Origin: Jaminaea rosea
Taxonomy: Eukaryota; Basidiomycota; Exobasidiomycetes; Microstromatales
Length of the DNA: 64,000 bases
Direction: 5' to 3'
NCBI RefSeq assembly: GCF_003144245.1
Contig: NW_020289990.1
Span: forward strand, 248,001-312,000
Within the stretch, counting starts at the first letter, position 1; each line of letters starts with the position of its first letter. Positions 12,448-24,566 of the stretch are shown here, one piece after another. The notes beneath the pieces are model-generated. The model made no database searches, was not told the DNA's origin, and saw only the letters and a list, made by a program, of their open reading frames with translations. A program made the translations under genes and the position numbers.

Positions 12448-13006
12448 GGGCGAGAGAAACAAAGAGGGCAAGACGATGCGGATTGTTCCGAGCAATTGTG
12501 ACCGCGGGCTATCTAAAGGGACATGCTTGATATCTTAATAGACGAGACCCACAAAGACTTCTTCACTCCAACACTCATCGCTTGCTTGCTTTTGTTTTGC
12601 GACCCACCCTGCTCACCTATCAAAAGGCCCGATCGATCACCCGCTTGAACGACGGCAAGTCACTGAAAAGGCCGGGCACTGCCTCGACGGACGTGTGCGT
12701 CCGCGGGCCGGTCATTGGCTTGAGCGGATGCGCGATTCCGCACCTTCTCTCGCCTCGATACCATGGTAATTCCGCCTGACTGCGCACGGACTAGCGTAAC
12801 ATCACTGGCTAATACCGCCCACATCTTCTGACGACGAGGGCGACGGTCGTGTACGCTCATCGATACAATCCAAGGCTTGGCTGGCCCCCCTTTGCTGCAC
12901 TTCCCCACCTCGGCGGCCCCGCTGGACATTGCCATCCGCTCCACACCTCACGCGACAGCGACGACGCTTCCTACGCCACGCCTCGCCTCGACACGACGTC
13001 GCCAAG
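12448..13006 (+). promoter_or_regulatory. Intergenic promoter/leader region before the Zn2Cys6 gene
   Basis: This 559-bp gap lies between the Ifa38 stop and the regulator start. The frame upstream of the chosen ATG at 13007 is open back to 12929, so a start 26 residues earlier is possible. No other gene or motif was recognised. Confidence 0.4.
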
Positions 13007-16000
13007 ATGCCACCCCGCGCCATTGTCCCACCGGCATCGCCATCAGCAGATAGCCACATGACGGGTTCAGACGACGAAGACGGTGCCTCGCCCAACTCGG
13101 CCGGCCCGTCATCCGTAGCAGGAAGCGGTACCGGCGGTGGTGGAGGACCAGGATCAAAGTCTAAACGTCCTCGTCCTTACGCATCCAAGACCTGCTCCGA
13201 ATGTAGACGCCGCAAGATCGCCTGCGTACCGAGCGACCAGGATCCGGACAAGTGCAAACGCTGTTTCAAGATGCAGTTGCATTGTACGCTACCAGATGAA
13301 GAGGAACGTGGGGATAGGAGAAAGAAGGGTGGGAGACGAGACGGTGGAGCTGTCAAGCGTGAGAGGGATGGTGGTGCGGATATGAGCGCAGACTCTTCAA
13401 GGGATGCAACAGCGGGCCCGAGCTCGTCGACGCTGTCAGCAGCGAGCGGCAAGGTGACGAAGAAGATCAAGGGCAACACCGGCAAGCAAGACCCTTCTCC
13501 ACCGTCTTTGCCACATCCAGACCGCGAGAAGACTGAGGATCAGCCAGACACCGACTTTCTCTATTCCCTGAAAGATGACAAAGCTCGCCTACGCCCAGGC
13601 CTCGCCACTCGGCCCGGCGCCGCACAGCAACGACGTATCGTAGGCGCTCCACGCAAGCTGGCCGACGCCAATCGTCGCATCGCAGTACAGTTCAGCATGC
13701 AAGTCCACGGCTGCCCAATCTGGATCTACTCCGACTTGATGGCTCGCTTCGACCTGCTCAGCGAGTTGTCCCTTCCCCCTCCTCCCGCGGGCAATGGCCG
13801 CATGAACGGGTGTGATCTAAGTGCACGACTGACCGACTTGTCGCCGCAGACGGTCAAGCACATTGACGACGTACTTGAGGACACCAGGCTGATGATGCCG
13901 CACATACCACTTCTTCAGACAGTACTTGCTCAGCAAGCGGGACGGTACAATTCGGGTCGGCTGCTCCTCATCGCCTTGCTGGTGTACATCGCTACGAGCG
14001 GAGCAGACCCTGCCCACTCCTTGGTGACAGGACAGCTCAAGGGGCAAATAATAGACGATGTACGCGCGTGGATCCAGCACCAGGCGCTGAATTGTGTGCT
14101 CTTCTCGCCTGTCAAGTCGCGCGAGCTCGTCATAGCCATTGAGCTCTTAGCTGTTTACGACCCGCTGTTGAGCCAGGGATCGTTGGAGCACCTGGAGACG
14201 CCCAGTTTCATCCTACCCACATCGTTCTACTTGGACGCTGCGATTGGAAGGGCCTCACGCTCCCACATCGAGGCGTCGATCCGGTCGCTTCAAGATTGGT
14301 ATGTGCAAGAGACATCGTCCGGTGCCGGGTCGAGCGCAAATACACCTCTACCAGAGCGCATCGTCGAAGCGCTGATGGACGCAAGCATGTGGGTCTCCCT
14401 CGAAGTCACGTCGGGAGAGGTCAACCGCAACATCAAGGGTATGACAAATTGCTTTGCCAAGGACTACGTCTCCATGTGGCCTGGCGTGACGCATCCTGCC
14501 GATTCCTCCTCGAACGCCGCGCCAGCGTTCAGCTCCATCCTCACGCACTGTCTCGCGCGCCTACCCGCAAGCACCATCAGCCTGGGAGCGCGTCTCGGGC
14601 TAGTGAACTTGGCGCTCCGCCACTCGGGCCTCATGTTGGTACAACAAGTCCTTCGCGACCTTTACGATGGGATTCCCGACGTGACCAAGATGGACAGGCT
14701 GTACTTATTCTTACAGGAGTCCCTCACAAAGAAGTGCGACGAGTTCAGCAAGATCTGTCAGGAACGAGTGGTCGCCAAGACGAGCAGCGCAGGTGGCGGT
14801 GGCAGCGAGGAGGAAGGCTCATCCGCCTCTGCCCTGTTGAAGGGAGCGCTGATTGATCTGGCGAACGACACGCTCGAGAGGGAGGCGACGTGGATGAGAC
14901 ATTTCTACGGAGGCTACTGCTTTGCGATTCTTCTCTGGCTTCCGCAATTGCGCAAAGCTCCGACGCCAGCATCGAGGAAGAAGAAGGCGGGTGGATTGGC
15001 GGGGACCATCGCTCACTCTGGTGGCGGTGGAGCTCAATCGCAACAGGGCTCCTCGGGGAGTGCCGCCAATCCAAGCATCGCAGGTGTGGCATCTGCTGCG
15101 GCTTCTTCTGCCGCAGCCTCAGGCGCTGCTGCAGGCCCATCAAGCACTGCGGCAGACGAGGACGGCTCGAGCACACCGGGAGAAGCGGCAGCCCCGCGTT
15201 TCCACGAGCACGGCGTGCACGATTCAGATCTAGCCAAGAGCGTCATTGACGCGATCAGAGACCGCAACACCAACCCGGACACGATTATGGCCGACGCAGC
15301 GTCGGGCAACGCCAGCTCACCGAAGTCAGCGACAGGGCGAGGAGCCGCCACAGCGACTCCCAGCGCAGCCCCTGCTGCTCCTTCAGCCCGTGCGCCAGGC
15401 ATGTCACCCTTCGACTTTCTTGTCAAGCACACAGCAGAGCACGAAGGCGGTGTCACGCGCCTACTCTCGCTGTCCCTCCTCACCAACTCGCGCTCGCGCT
15501 CGTCTGATGTGCGTCGCGCCGTGACCAACTCGCGTCTCCTCTACGCCTGCAAGGAGATTCTTGAGAACCACGCGACGAGGCGCAGAGGGTGGGGAAAGGT
15601 GGGCGAGGAGGCGATGGGGCATGTCAGGCTGTTGGGCAGGGTCTGCGATGCGTACAAGGCGAAGGGCAATGTGTTGGATACTAGTCTGGCGAAGCTTGTC
15701 AGGGTGCTAGAGAGGGTATTGGATGGATGGAGACGCGCGCCGCTGCAGCAGCAAGGGCCGCCGGCGCAAGCTCCGCCAGGTGTCAATCGAGCGAAGGCCG
15801 AGCGTGACGAGCAACAACAGCGTCAGCAGCAGCCAGACGGCGCCGCCCACGGCCACGGAGGCGCAGCGCCTAGAGGCAGTGCAGGCGGGCAGCACCCTCC
15901 TAACCTCATGCCCAGCCCCGGCGCCATGCAACGTCATCTGGCCTACGCTGCGTCACCGCTGCCGCCGCCGCAGCAGCAGCAGCATCAGCCCCAGCGCGGT

Positions 16001-17071
16001 CCACCTTACTATGGCGGCGCCCCCAATGCTCCGAGCATGCACGCCCACTATCAGGGACCACAGCGCAATGAACAGTATGGGCCCGCGGGATCGTCCGGCT
16101 ACTATGGCCAACAGCAGCATCAGCCCGGGCCCATGGCTTCAACCTACCAACAGCAGGGAGGCGGCTCCATGGGACAGCGCGGTAGTCTGGCGAGCCATGC
16201 TGCCTATAATGAGCCGGGATCGTACGGTCAACAGCAGCAGCAGCAGCAGGGATACCCAGGCCAGGTTGGATACAGTGGCAATGGCAATGGATATGGCGGA
16301 GCAGGGCCGCAAAGCTACGCGCAATACTCGCCGTACCATGGCCAGCAGCAGCAGGGCCAGGGCAATCCCATCACTCCATCCTCCGCCGGCTTCGCCCCAC
16401 TTTCGCTCCTCGACCTGGACCTCCTAGGCAACGATCGCCAACACGAGCAGAATTACGATGGCGGGAGTGGGAATGGCTCTCTCAGCGCGGGCGGCAACGG
16501 GAGCTCAACCTTAGCTGGCGGTAGTGGGAGCGGCGGAGGTGCCGAGGGCAGTGGGGATAGCTCCTTTGGTGCCTCGTTGGTGGACTTTGACGTCGATAAT
16601 CTGTGGCAAAGCTTTGGTGGGCCTAGCACCACGTTGAGTGTTGGGATGATGATGGAGGACTTTATGGGTGGCGCTGCGAGTGGAGGAGGAGGTGGCGCTT
16701 TACCTGCTGGCTTTGCACAGATGGCAGGGCATCAGGGCCAGCAAGGGGCAGGAACAGGAGGATACGAAGGCTTCCCGCCCGGAGGAGCAGGCGGTGGAGG
16801 CGATGAGTTCAGCCAATTCATGGCGGCCGCTGCCGGGGGTGGTGATAGCGGCGCCCTTTCCTCCGGTGGCGCCACTCAACAGCAGCAACAGCCGCAGCAT
16901 ACCCATCAACAGCAGGGTCAGCAGAATCATCAGCAGCAGCAGTTCGCAGGTATGCAAGGTGGAATGGGCGGTGGTGGAGGTAGTCAGGCGGCCATGGGTG
17001 GAATGCCACCCTTGTCCGCTGGGCTGGGCGAGTTTGATTGGGCGACTATGAGCGAATTGTTCCAGCCTTGA
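13007..17071 (+). CDS. Zn2Cys6 (Gal4-type) transcription factor with Gln/Gly-rich tail
   Basis: Intronless, 1,354 aa. The DNA-binding cluster lies near residues 60-95 and has spacing CX2CX6CX9CX2CX6C (CSECRRRKIAC ... CKRCFKMQLHC), followed by a basic Lys/Arg stretch. A folded middle region of about 500 residues (starting near MQVHGCPIWIY) looks like the regulatory domain of fungal zinc-cluster proteins, but I cannot assign a subfamily. The last 400 residues are low-complexity Gln, Gly and Ser runs encoded largely by CAG/CAA repeats, typical of activation regions. I started at the ATG with better context (AAGATGC). Target genes are unknown. The repeat-rich tail may vary in length among strains. 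Confidence 0.88.
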   Translation: MPPRAIVPPASPSADSHMTGSDDEDGASPNSAGPSSVAGSGTGGGGGPGSKSKRPRPYASKTCSECRRRKIACVPSDQDPDKCKRCFKMQLHCTLPDEEERGDRRKKGGRRDGGAVKRERDGGADMSADSSRDATAGPSSSTLSAASGKVTKKIKGNTGKQDPSPPSLPHPDREKTEDQPDTDFLYSLKDDKARLRPGLATRPGAAQQRRIVGAPRKLADANRRIAVQFSMQVHGCPIWIYSDLMARFDLLSELSLPPPPAGNGRMNGCDLSARLTDLSPQTVKHIDDVLEDTRLMMPHIPLLQTVLAQQAGRYNSGRLLLIALLVYIATSGADPAHSLVTGQLKGQIIDDVRAWIQHQALNCVLFSPVKSRELVIAIELLAVYDPLLSQGSLEHLETPSFILPTSFYLDAAIGRASRSHIEASIRSLQDWYVQETSSGAGSSANTPLPERIVEALMDASMWVSLEVTSGEVNRNIKGMTNCFAKDYVSMWPGVTHPADSSSNAAPAFSSILTHCLARLPASTISLGARLGLVNLALRHSGLMLVQQVLRDLYDGIPDVTKMDRLYLFLQESLTKKCDEFSKICQERVVAKTSSAGGGGSEEEGSSASALLKGALIDLANDTLEREATWMRHFYGGYCFAILLWLPQLRKAPTPASRKKKAGGLAGTIAHSGGGGAQSQQGSSGSAANPSIAGVASAAASSAAASGAAAGPSSTAADEDGSSTPGEAAAPRFHEHGVHDSDLAKSVIDAIRDRNTNPDTIMADAASGNASSPKSATGRGAATATPSAAPAAPSARAPGMSPFDFLVKHTAEHEGGVTRLLSLSLLTNSRSRSSDVRRAVTNSRLLYACKEILENHATRRRGWGKVGEEAMGHVRLLGRVCDAYKAKGNVLDTSLAKLVRVLERVLDGWRRAPLQQQGPPAQAPPGVNRAKAERDEQQQRQQQPDGAAHGHGGAAPRGSAGGQHPPNLMPSPGAMQRHLAYAASPLPPPQQQQHQPQRGPPYYGGAPNAPSMHAHYQGPQRNEQYGPAGSSGYYGQQQHQPGPMASTYQQQGGGSMGQRGSLASHAAYNEPGSYGQQQQQQQGYPGQVGYSGNGNGYGGAGPQSYAQYSPYHGQQQQGQGNPITPSSAGFAPLSLLDLDLLGNDRQHEQNYDGGSGNGSLSAGGNGSSTLAGGSGSGGGAEGSGDSSFGASLVDFDVDNLWQSFGGPSTTLSVGMMMEDFMGGAASGGGGGALPAGFAQMAGHQGQQGAGTGGYEGFPPGGAGGGGDEFSQFMAAAAGGGDSGALSSGGATQQQQQPQHTHQQQGQQNHQQQQFAGMQGGMGGGGGSQAAMGGMPPLSAGLGEFDWATMSELFQP

Positions 17072-17354
17072 ATCATGGAGCGTATTGCAGTCTACACCAC
17101 CTGTACCGAGAGTCGTGACGGGCTGTCGGAATGAGCGAAGTCGGACGCGTCGAGCAGGCAAGAGGCGCGAGGGGTGTAATTCGCGTTAGATTGAGCCACG
17201 TGCCTGTCTCACGTCGCGTCCATTAAAGTGGCGCGACTGGCTGGGCAGGCGAGTAGGCGGAAGAGCTTGAGCTCGTGTGCGTCTCGTTCAACGCTGCGCG
17301 GCAACTGCACAGCTCTTGCGTTCTCCCCAACACTACCATCCTCATCACTCCGCG

Positions 17355-20300
17355 ATGTCACAAACACCGCACCATCAGTCGGATGCATCCGACGCTGCGA
17401 TGACGCCCGCAGCGTCCGCTCGCACCCCAATAGCCTCATCGCCTGCGCTGCACTTCCCTTCGAGCAGCAGCCCAGCCAAGAGCGCTGCGTCGGGTGGGAC
17501 AGCGTCGACCAGGAGGCAGCAGCTGCGCGCCGATGCTAGTAGCGCGAGGGGTGAGTGTAGCGATGATAAATGATGACTTCGCAGTTGCTGACCATTCCTC
17601 ACATTCCACTGCGCATCGCAGGCGGCGACTCTCCCCTTCACTTCCCCAGCACCTCCTCCCCTTCGGGCACTCCTCGCGGGCATGGCCCAGCCGGTAATCG
17701 CCGCACTGCACCTAGCAGCTCTCTTCGTTCAGTCGGTGATGAGCCGCTCTTCTTTCCTAGGTGAGTAGTCAATGAGTCGGAGCCACAAGACGACAGCAGA
17801 ACGTCTCACACCTGTCTCACCTCACCCTCGCAGCTCTCAACAATCAACTCCTCGCCCCCGTCGAGGAGAGCTCCACGGCTCAAGCGTGCTTGCCTCTCCT
17901 TCGGTACAGCGACGCCAGCGTGCTCTTGGTCAAACGGCCAGTGATCCCATCGGCAGCCAAGATGGTGATGCTCGACGCCTGCGCAGTGACTTCTCGTACT
18001 CGCAGCAGGGCGACCAGACGACGGATCCTGCTGCGGCGCCGGACACAGAGCAGAAGGTCATTTGGGGTACGGCAGTCAGCATTGGAGAGACGATGACCAT
18101 GTTCCGATCTTTCCTTCGAGGTGAGTGTACGCGAGCGCTCTGATGTACGTCGAGTTGGATGCGAGAGCCTGACGAACTCTCCCTTCTCCTCTCGCACACA
18201 CAGGCTTCCGCCTCAAGTACCGCTGGTCCTACCAGAAGCAGCACCATCCCGAGGTCGCTCGCAAGCCACGAACCTCTAGCGACGCCGAATTCCTCCTCTA
18301 CGAGTCCTACTTGCGCCGCATGCGCCAGACCGACCAGACGTCCCTCAACCTGCGCGCCTCCGACCTGGCCGCCTACCCACCCACGCACAAGCTTGCCCAC
18401 TTCCTCGTCAAGTACCCCAATGAGATTATCCCCATCATGGACCAGGTTCTCAAAGACGAGATGATTGAGCTGGCATACGACGACGCCAAGGAGCAGCGCG
18501 ACGGCATGGAGGGCGAGCTCGGCGCACAGGAGATCGAAATGATGGAGGGACGCCTCTATAAGGTCAGGCCCTACGGCCTAGACGCGATCAACATGCGCAA
18601 CCTCAACCCGGGAGACATCGACAAGTTGGTCACTGTGCGGGGCTTGGTAATCAGAGCCACGCCGATCATTCCAGACATGAAACAGGCCTTTTTCCGCTGC
18701 TTGGCTTGCAATCATACGGTGCAGGTCGAGCTCGACAGGGGCAGGATCGCCGAGCCTAGCCGCTGCCCTCGCGATGTCTGCGGGCAGGACGGCACGATCA
18801 CACTCATTCACAACCGCTGCGAGTTTGCGGACCGCCAAGTCGTCCGCCTTCAAGAGACGCCCGACGTTGTGCCGGATGGACAGACGCCACACACGGTAAC
18901 GCTGTGCGTGTACGATGAGCTGGTCGACCTCAGCAAGCCCGGTGACCGAGTCGAGATCACGGGCGTCTTCCGCTCGCAGCCCGTCCGCGTCAATCCTCGC
19001 GCTCGCACGCAGAAGAGTCTCTACAAGACGTTTCTGGATGTCATCCACGTCAAGCGCGGGGATGCCCGTCGTATGGCCGTAGACGCAAGCACGCGATCCG
19101 AGTCGGAACAGGCTGCGGGCCGTGGTGCCCAAGCTCTGGGTGTTGGGGGCGAGGACGACGATGATGATATCGACACTGGTGCTGCAGCTGCTCAGGGATC
19201 TGCGCCCGCTAGTGACGAGCTGGTGGAGAAGCTGAAGGCAATCGCTGATCGTCCGGATGCTTATGAGCTGTTGGCAAGGAGTCTGGCTCCCAGCGTCTAC
19301 GAGATGGACGACGTCAAGAAGGTGAGAACAAGTGCGAGGACGAGAAGCTCTGTTCGCAGTGACTGATGCATCTATACTTTCTCACACGCAGGGCGTTCTC
19401 CTTCAACTCTTTGGAGGCACAAACAAGACCATCTCCACGGGCGGCGGTGCGGGCGGTCCGCGCTACAGAGGCGACATCAACGTGCTCATGGTGGGCGACC
19501 CCGGTACCAGCAAGTCTCAAATGCTCTCCTACGTACACCGGATCGCGCCACGCGGCGTTTACGCCTCAGGCAAAGGTTCCTCCGCAGTCGGTCTGACCGC
19601 CTATGTTACCCGTGACCCCGACACTAAGCAGCTGGTTCTTGAGTCGGGCGCTTTGGTTCTCTCAGACGGAGGAGTCTGCTGTATCGACGAGTTCGACAAG
19701 ATGTCCGACGCCACCCGCTCTGTCCTGCATGAGGTCATGGAGCAGCAGACGGTTTCCATCGCCAAGGCCGGCATCATCACGACCCTGAACGCGCGCACGT
19801 CTGTGCTTGCTGCGGCGAACCCCGTCGGGTCCAAGTACAATGTCAAGCTGCCCATCACGCGCAACATTGACTTGCCACCTACCCTAATCTCGAGGTTCGA
19901 CCTCGTCTACCTCGTGCTGGATAAGGTCGACGAGTCGGCCGACCGCAGGCTCGCTCGCCACCTGGTTGGCCTCTACCTCGAAGACACGCCTGCTCACGGC
20001 AGCTCAAGCGGCGGAGAGGTCATCCCCGTCGAGCAGCTTACAGCCTACATCAGCTACGCTCGCAACCATATCCAGCCCGTCATCAGCGCTGCCGCAGGAG
20101 ACGCTCTGGCTCGTCGCTACGTGGAGCTGCGCAAAGTCGGTGAGGATCCGCGCAGCTCGGAGCGTCGTATCACTGCGACGACTCGTCAGCTGGAAAGCAT
20201 GATCCGTCTCAGCGAGGCGCATGCGAGGATGCGCTTCTCAGAGGAGGTAACCGAGGACGACGTGGAGGAGGCTTGCCGCTTGATTAAGGAGGCGGCCAAG

Positions 20301-20621
20301 TCGTCTGCGACGGACCCGACTACTGGTCTCATCGACTTGGACCTGATCAACACGGGCCGAGGTATGGCGCAGCGAAAGTTGGCGGGCGACCTCAGACGTG
20401 AGGTGCTGCAGTTGCTCGAGGAGATGGGTGGTGGGAGTGCCGCTGCCGGTGGGGGCAAGGCGGTGCGTTATCAGGATATGGCGCGTCAATTGAACGAGCA
20501 GAGCACTGTGCCCGTAGATGCGTCGGAGCTTTACGAGCTGGTGAGGAGCCTGGAGGCTGAAGGGGTCGTCAAGACGGCAGGCGAGAGGGAGAGGAAGACG
20601 ATTAGGAGGATGGTGGCGTGA
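17355..20621 (+). CDS. MCM4: DNA replication licensing factor MCM4
   Basis: Five exons: 17355-17550, 17622-17760, 17834-18120, 18204-19321 and 19392-20621; all junctions are GT-AG and phase-consistent; 989 aa. Seen: a Ser/Thr/Pro-rich N-terminal tail (a kinase target in other MCM4 proteins), VIWGTAVSIGETM typical of MCM4, a zinc motif CLACN...CPRDVC, Walker A GDPGTSKS (615-622), Walker B CCIDE, and the arginine finger SRFD (747-750). MCM4 is one of the six subunits of the replicative helicase MCM2-7 in the nucleus. Four short introns crowd the 5' end, as is common in basidiomycete genes. Confidence 0.97.
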
Positions 20622-20798
20622 GGGAGCGATGCGGTTGCGACGTGGCTTCTCGATTCTGCCTCTACGACTTTGTTGTGTACGCTTGTCTGCTTTTTCTCGC
20701 GCTCGTATCTTCTGCTCTACTACTCAGTTTGGGCCTCGCACGTCAATGGTATTCCAGCTTCTACAGTACAGGCCTGCAGTCTATCCGACGCTCGTACG

Positions 20799-22166
20799 TT
20801 ACAAAGACGACTTCTTACCATCCTCGCCGCTGCCGTCGACGCTCTTGTCACCTTTGACATCCAGCTTTCTCGCCACCTCACCGGCAAGGTCATCCGCTTC
20901 GTTCTTGCTCTCGTCAGCGCGGCCCTTTGCCTCGGCCATTGCATTCTCGTCACCGAGAGAGGCCGATGCTTCCTTCCTGTCGCCTTGTTCTTTGTCCGCC
21001 ACATGCTCCCCACCTTCTACCACCTTGGCTGCCACGGCTCTGGCCTCCTTCTCCGTACCGACCTCGTCTGACGGAGTTGCTTTTGCGACGCCAGCTCCCG
21101 CACTTGCTGCCTTTGCCTCCTCTACGGCCTTCTTCGTGCCCTCTTCTATCAGCTCCTTCAACTCGGCCTCCCAACCCATCTCCTTCGCTAGCGACTCGAC
21201 GCCCTCGTCCGTCTTCCCCTTCCAAAAGACGTCCCTGATCTCACTCTTCTTTGCGCCACGGGGCAATGCCAGTCCGTCAAAGTCGAAGCCGCTCTCTCTG
21301 AACCTGCTACTCATCCAGCTCGCCCCATCTCCATCCTCCTCGCCCCCAATGTCGCCCACCCGTTCCAGGTTGAGTAGGACCCGCGGGCAGCTGGCGGGTA
21401 CACGGTCGATCAAGGAAGCGAAGGGTTGTACCTGCAGTGAGGTGCCCAAGACGATCAACAGATCCGCCTGTCGCAGGTCTCCCAATCTCTCAAAAAAGCG
21501 AGTCGGAAGCCCCTCACCGAAGAAGACGATGTCATTCTTCACTAGAGCTCCTTGATGCTTACCATCCTTTCCCTTGGCACCTCCAGAGCACTTTGGACTG
21601 GTGCACCTAGCCACCTCCCCCTTCATGCACTTTTCTCTCATCCAGTCCGGGTCTACTTTGACTCCGCAGCGGGTACATGAAGCAGTGGCGAAGCTGCCAT
21701 GGGCTTCTACGATGTCCTCGTCCTTGAGACCGGCCCTCCTCTCGAGCGTATCAATGTTCTGTGTAAAGCACCGCAGCAACTTGCCCTTTTTCGCCAGGAG
21801 TGAGAGGAAGTAGTGCGTTTTTGAAGGTAAGAATTGGCCTGGGTAGAGGGACTGTGCGAGGGTGAAGAAGGGCTGTGGGTTGGATTGGAAGAAGCCGATC
21901 TCGAAGATTGCTTCGGGATAAGGAAGGTTGTACTTGGAGAGGTTGGCGTAGAGACCCGTGGAGGGGGAGCGAAAGTCCGGGATGCCTTCGTTTAGAATTT
22001 GGCCTGAGGAGCTGATGCGCTGAGCTGTGGTGCTGATACCTGCTCCACAGAGGACGACGACTTTCTTCGTTGTGGGTAGAGAGAGGTGCTTAGCTATTGA
22101 TGCGAGGTCGGGTGGTGACGTGGGTGATGGCGCGTGCTGTGAGAGTGGAGAGCGCGAGGACGCCAT
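20799..22166 (-). CDS. HST2: Sir2-family NAD+-dependent deacetylase, Hst2/SIRT2 class, with a cofactor-loop insertion
   Basis: Single exon, 455 aa. Seen: GAGIS (41-45), GIPDFRSP (61-68), TQNIDTLERRAG (135 onward), catalytic His156 in EAHGS, zinc cysteines C164, C167, C188 and C193, VFFGE and GTSLQVQPF. YPEAIFEIGFFQSNP and the length of the core place it with Hst2/SIRT2. Odd: 12 residues (49-60) separate GAGISTTA from GIPDFR, where the family has none. The tail after about residue 350 is charged and Ala/Glu/Lys-rich. I chose the ATG at 22166; the frame stays open upstream but looks like leader. Known role of the class: protein deacetylation consuming NAD+, shuttling between cytoplasm and nucleus. 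Divergent from VPS4. Confidence 0.92.
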   Translation of the reverse strand: MASSRSPLSQHAPSPTSPPDLASIAKHLSLPTTKKVVVLCGAGISTTAQRISSSGQILNEGIPDFRSPSTGLYANLSKYNLPYPEAIFEIGFFQSNPQPFFTLAQSLYPGQFLPSKTHYFLSLLAKKGKLLRCFTQNIDTLERRAGLKDEDIVEAHGSFATASCTRCGVKVDPDWMREKCMKGEVARCTSPKCSGGAKGKDGKHQGALVKNDIVFFGEGLPTRFFERLGDLRQADLLIVLGTSLQVQPFASLIDRVPASCPRVLLNLERVGDIGGEEDGDGASWMSSRFRESGFDFDGLALPRGAKKSEIRDVFWKGKTDEGVESLAKEMGWEAELKELIEEGTKKAVEEAKAASAGAGVAKATPSDEVGTEKEARAVAAKVVEGGEHVADKEQGDRKEASASLGDENAMAEAKGRADESKNEADDLAGEVARKLDVKGDKSVDGSGEDGKKSSL

Positions 22167-22528
22167 GGTGCGCGGTGAGGGGCGAAGGATGCCTCGTATG
22201 CGAGCGAAAAAGTGGCGCAGGATGTTGTCGACGTGTGAGATGTGTCTATGATGGCCGTCTCGCGTTACCGCCGTTTCGATGTCTTGATGTAGTGCCAATC
22301 GACAAATGTCGTTCGACTTGAAATCGCAGCCTCGCCGCCTTGGACGCGGGGAAATCGAGTGGCGTCGTCGAGGTGGAGTGGCCGAGCGGCCAACGACCAC
22401 ATGGCAGCCGAGGCCCTTATGCACAAGGACAACCAACATCGATCGATCCGCCGCCTCCTCACCTTGACTGCGCTTTCATCCCATCGCGACTCGCGTCCAT
22501 CGTCGTATCGCTCAACAAGGCTGTCGCA
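22167..22528. promoter_or_regulatory. Divergent promoter of sirtuin and VPS4
   Basis: About 360 bp lie between the two start codons. A short stretch near 22371 (ggagtggccgagcggcc) resembles a tRNA A box, but no B box or cloverleaf follows. Nothing else was recognised. Confidence 0.45.
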
Positions 22529-24252
<1,724 letters not shown>

Positions 24253-24566
24253 AATCGCGTGGCGTCGCGTCGCGTCCTTCGTCTACTGTTGTCTTGTCCC
24301 GCTTCTGCGCTTTACCATATCCATCTCGTCTACGCATCTGCTGCCTACCGTGTGACCTCATCACTCGTGCAGTTCAAGAGCGATGCAGCTTTGCCCACAC
24401 GGGATGAGAGGCTACGGCCGACAAGCAGGCTAAGAAGACATCGTCTTTCCGGTTGGAGAATAAGTCAAGATGAGCACCATATACCTGCCTCACCTTCCCG
24501 CCGCTGCCCCCTCACCCTACCGCGTCTTCGCCCCGCTCTTCAGCGTCGCTTTCAGTTTCTCCGCTC

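Noticed and set aside
21986-22039. A 54-nt GT-AG intron in the sirtuin that would remove the insertion
   Set aside because: Removing it would also delete part of GAGIST, which is needed for NAD+ binding; the branch-like site is too close to the acceptor.
22371-22390. A-box-like sequence (gtggagtggccgagcggcc) suggesting a tRNA-Leu or tRNA-Ser
   Set aside because: No B box (GGTTCRANTCC) or pairing acceptor stem follows within 100 bp, so no cloverleaf can be drawn.
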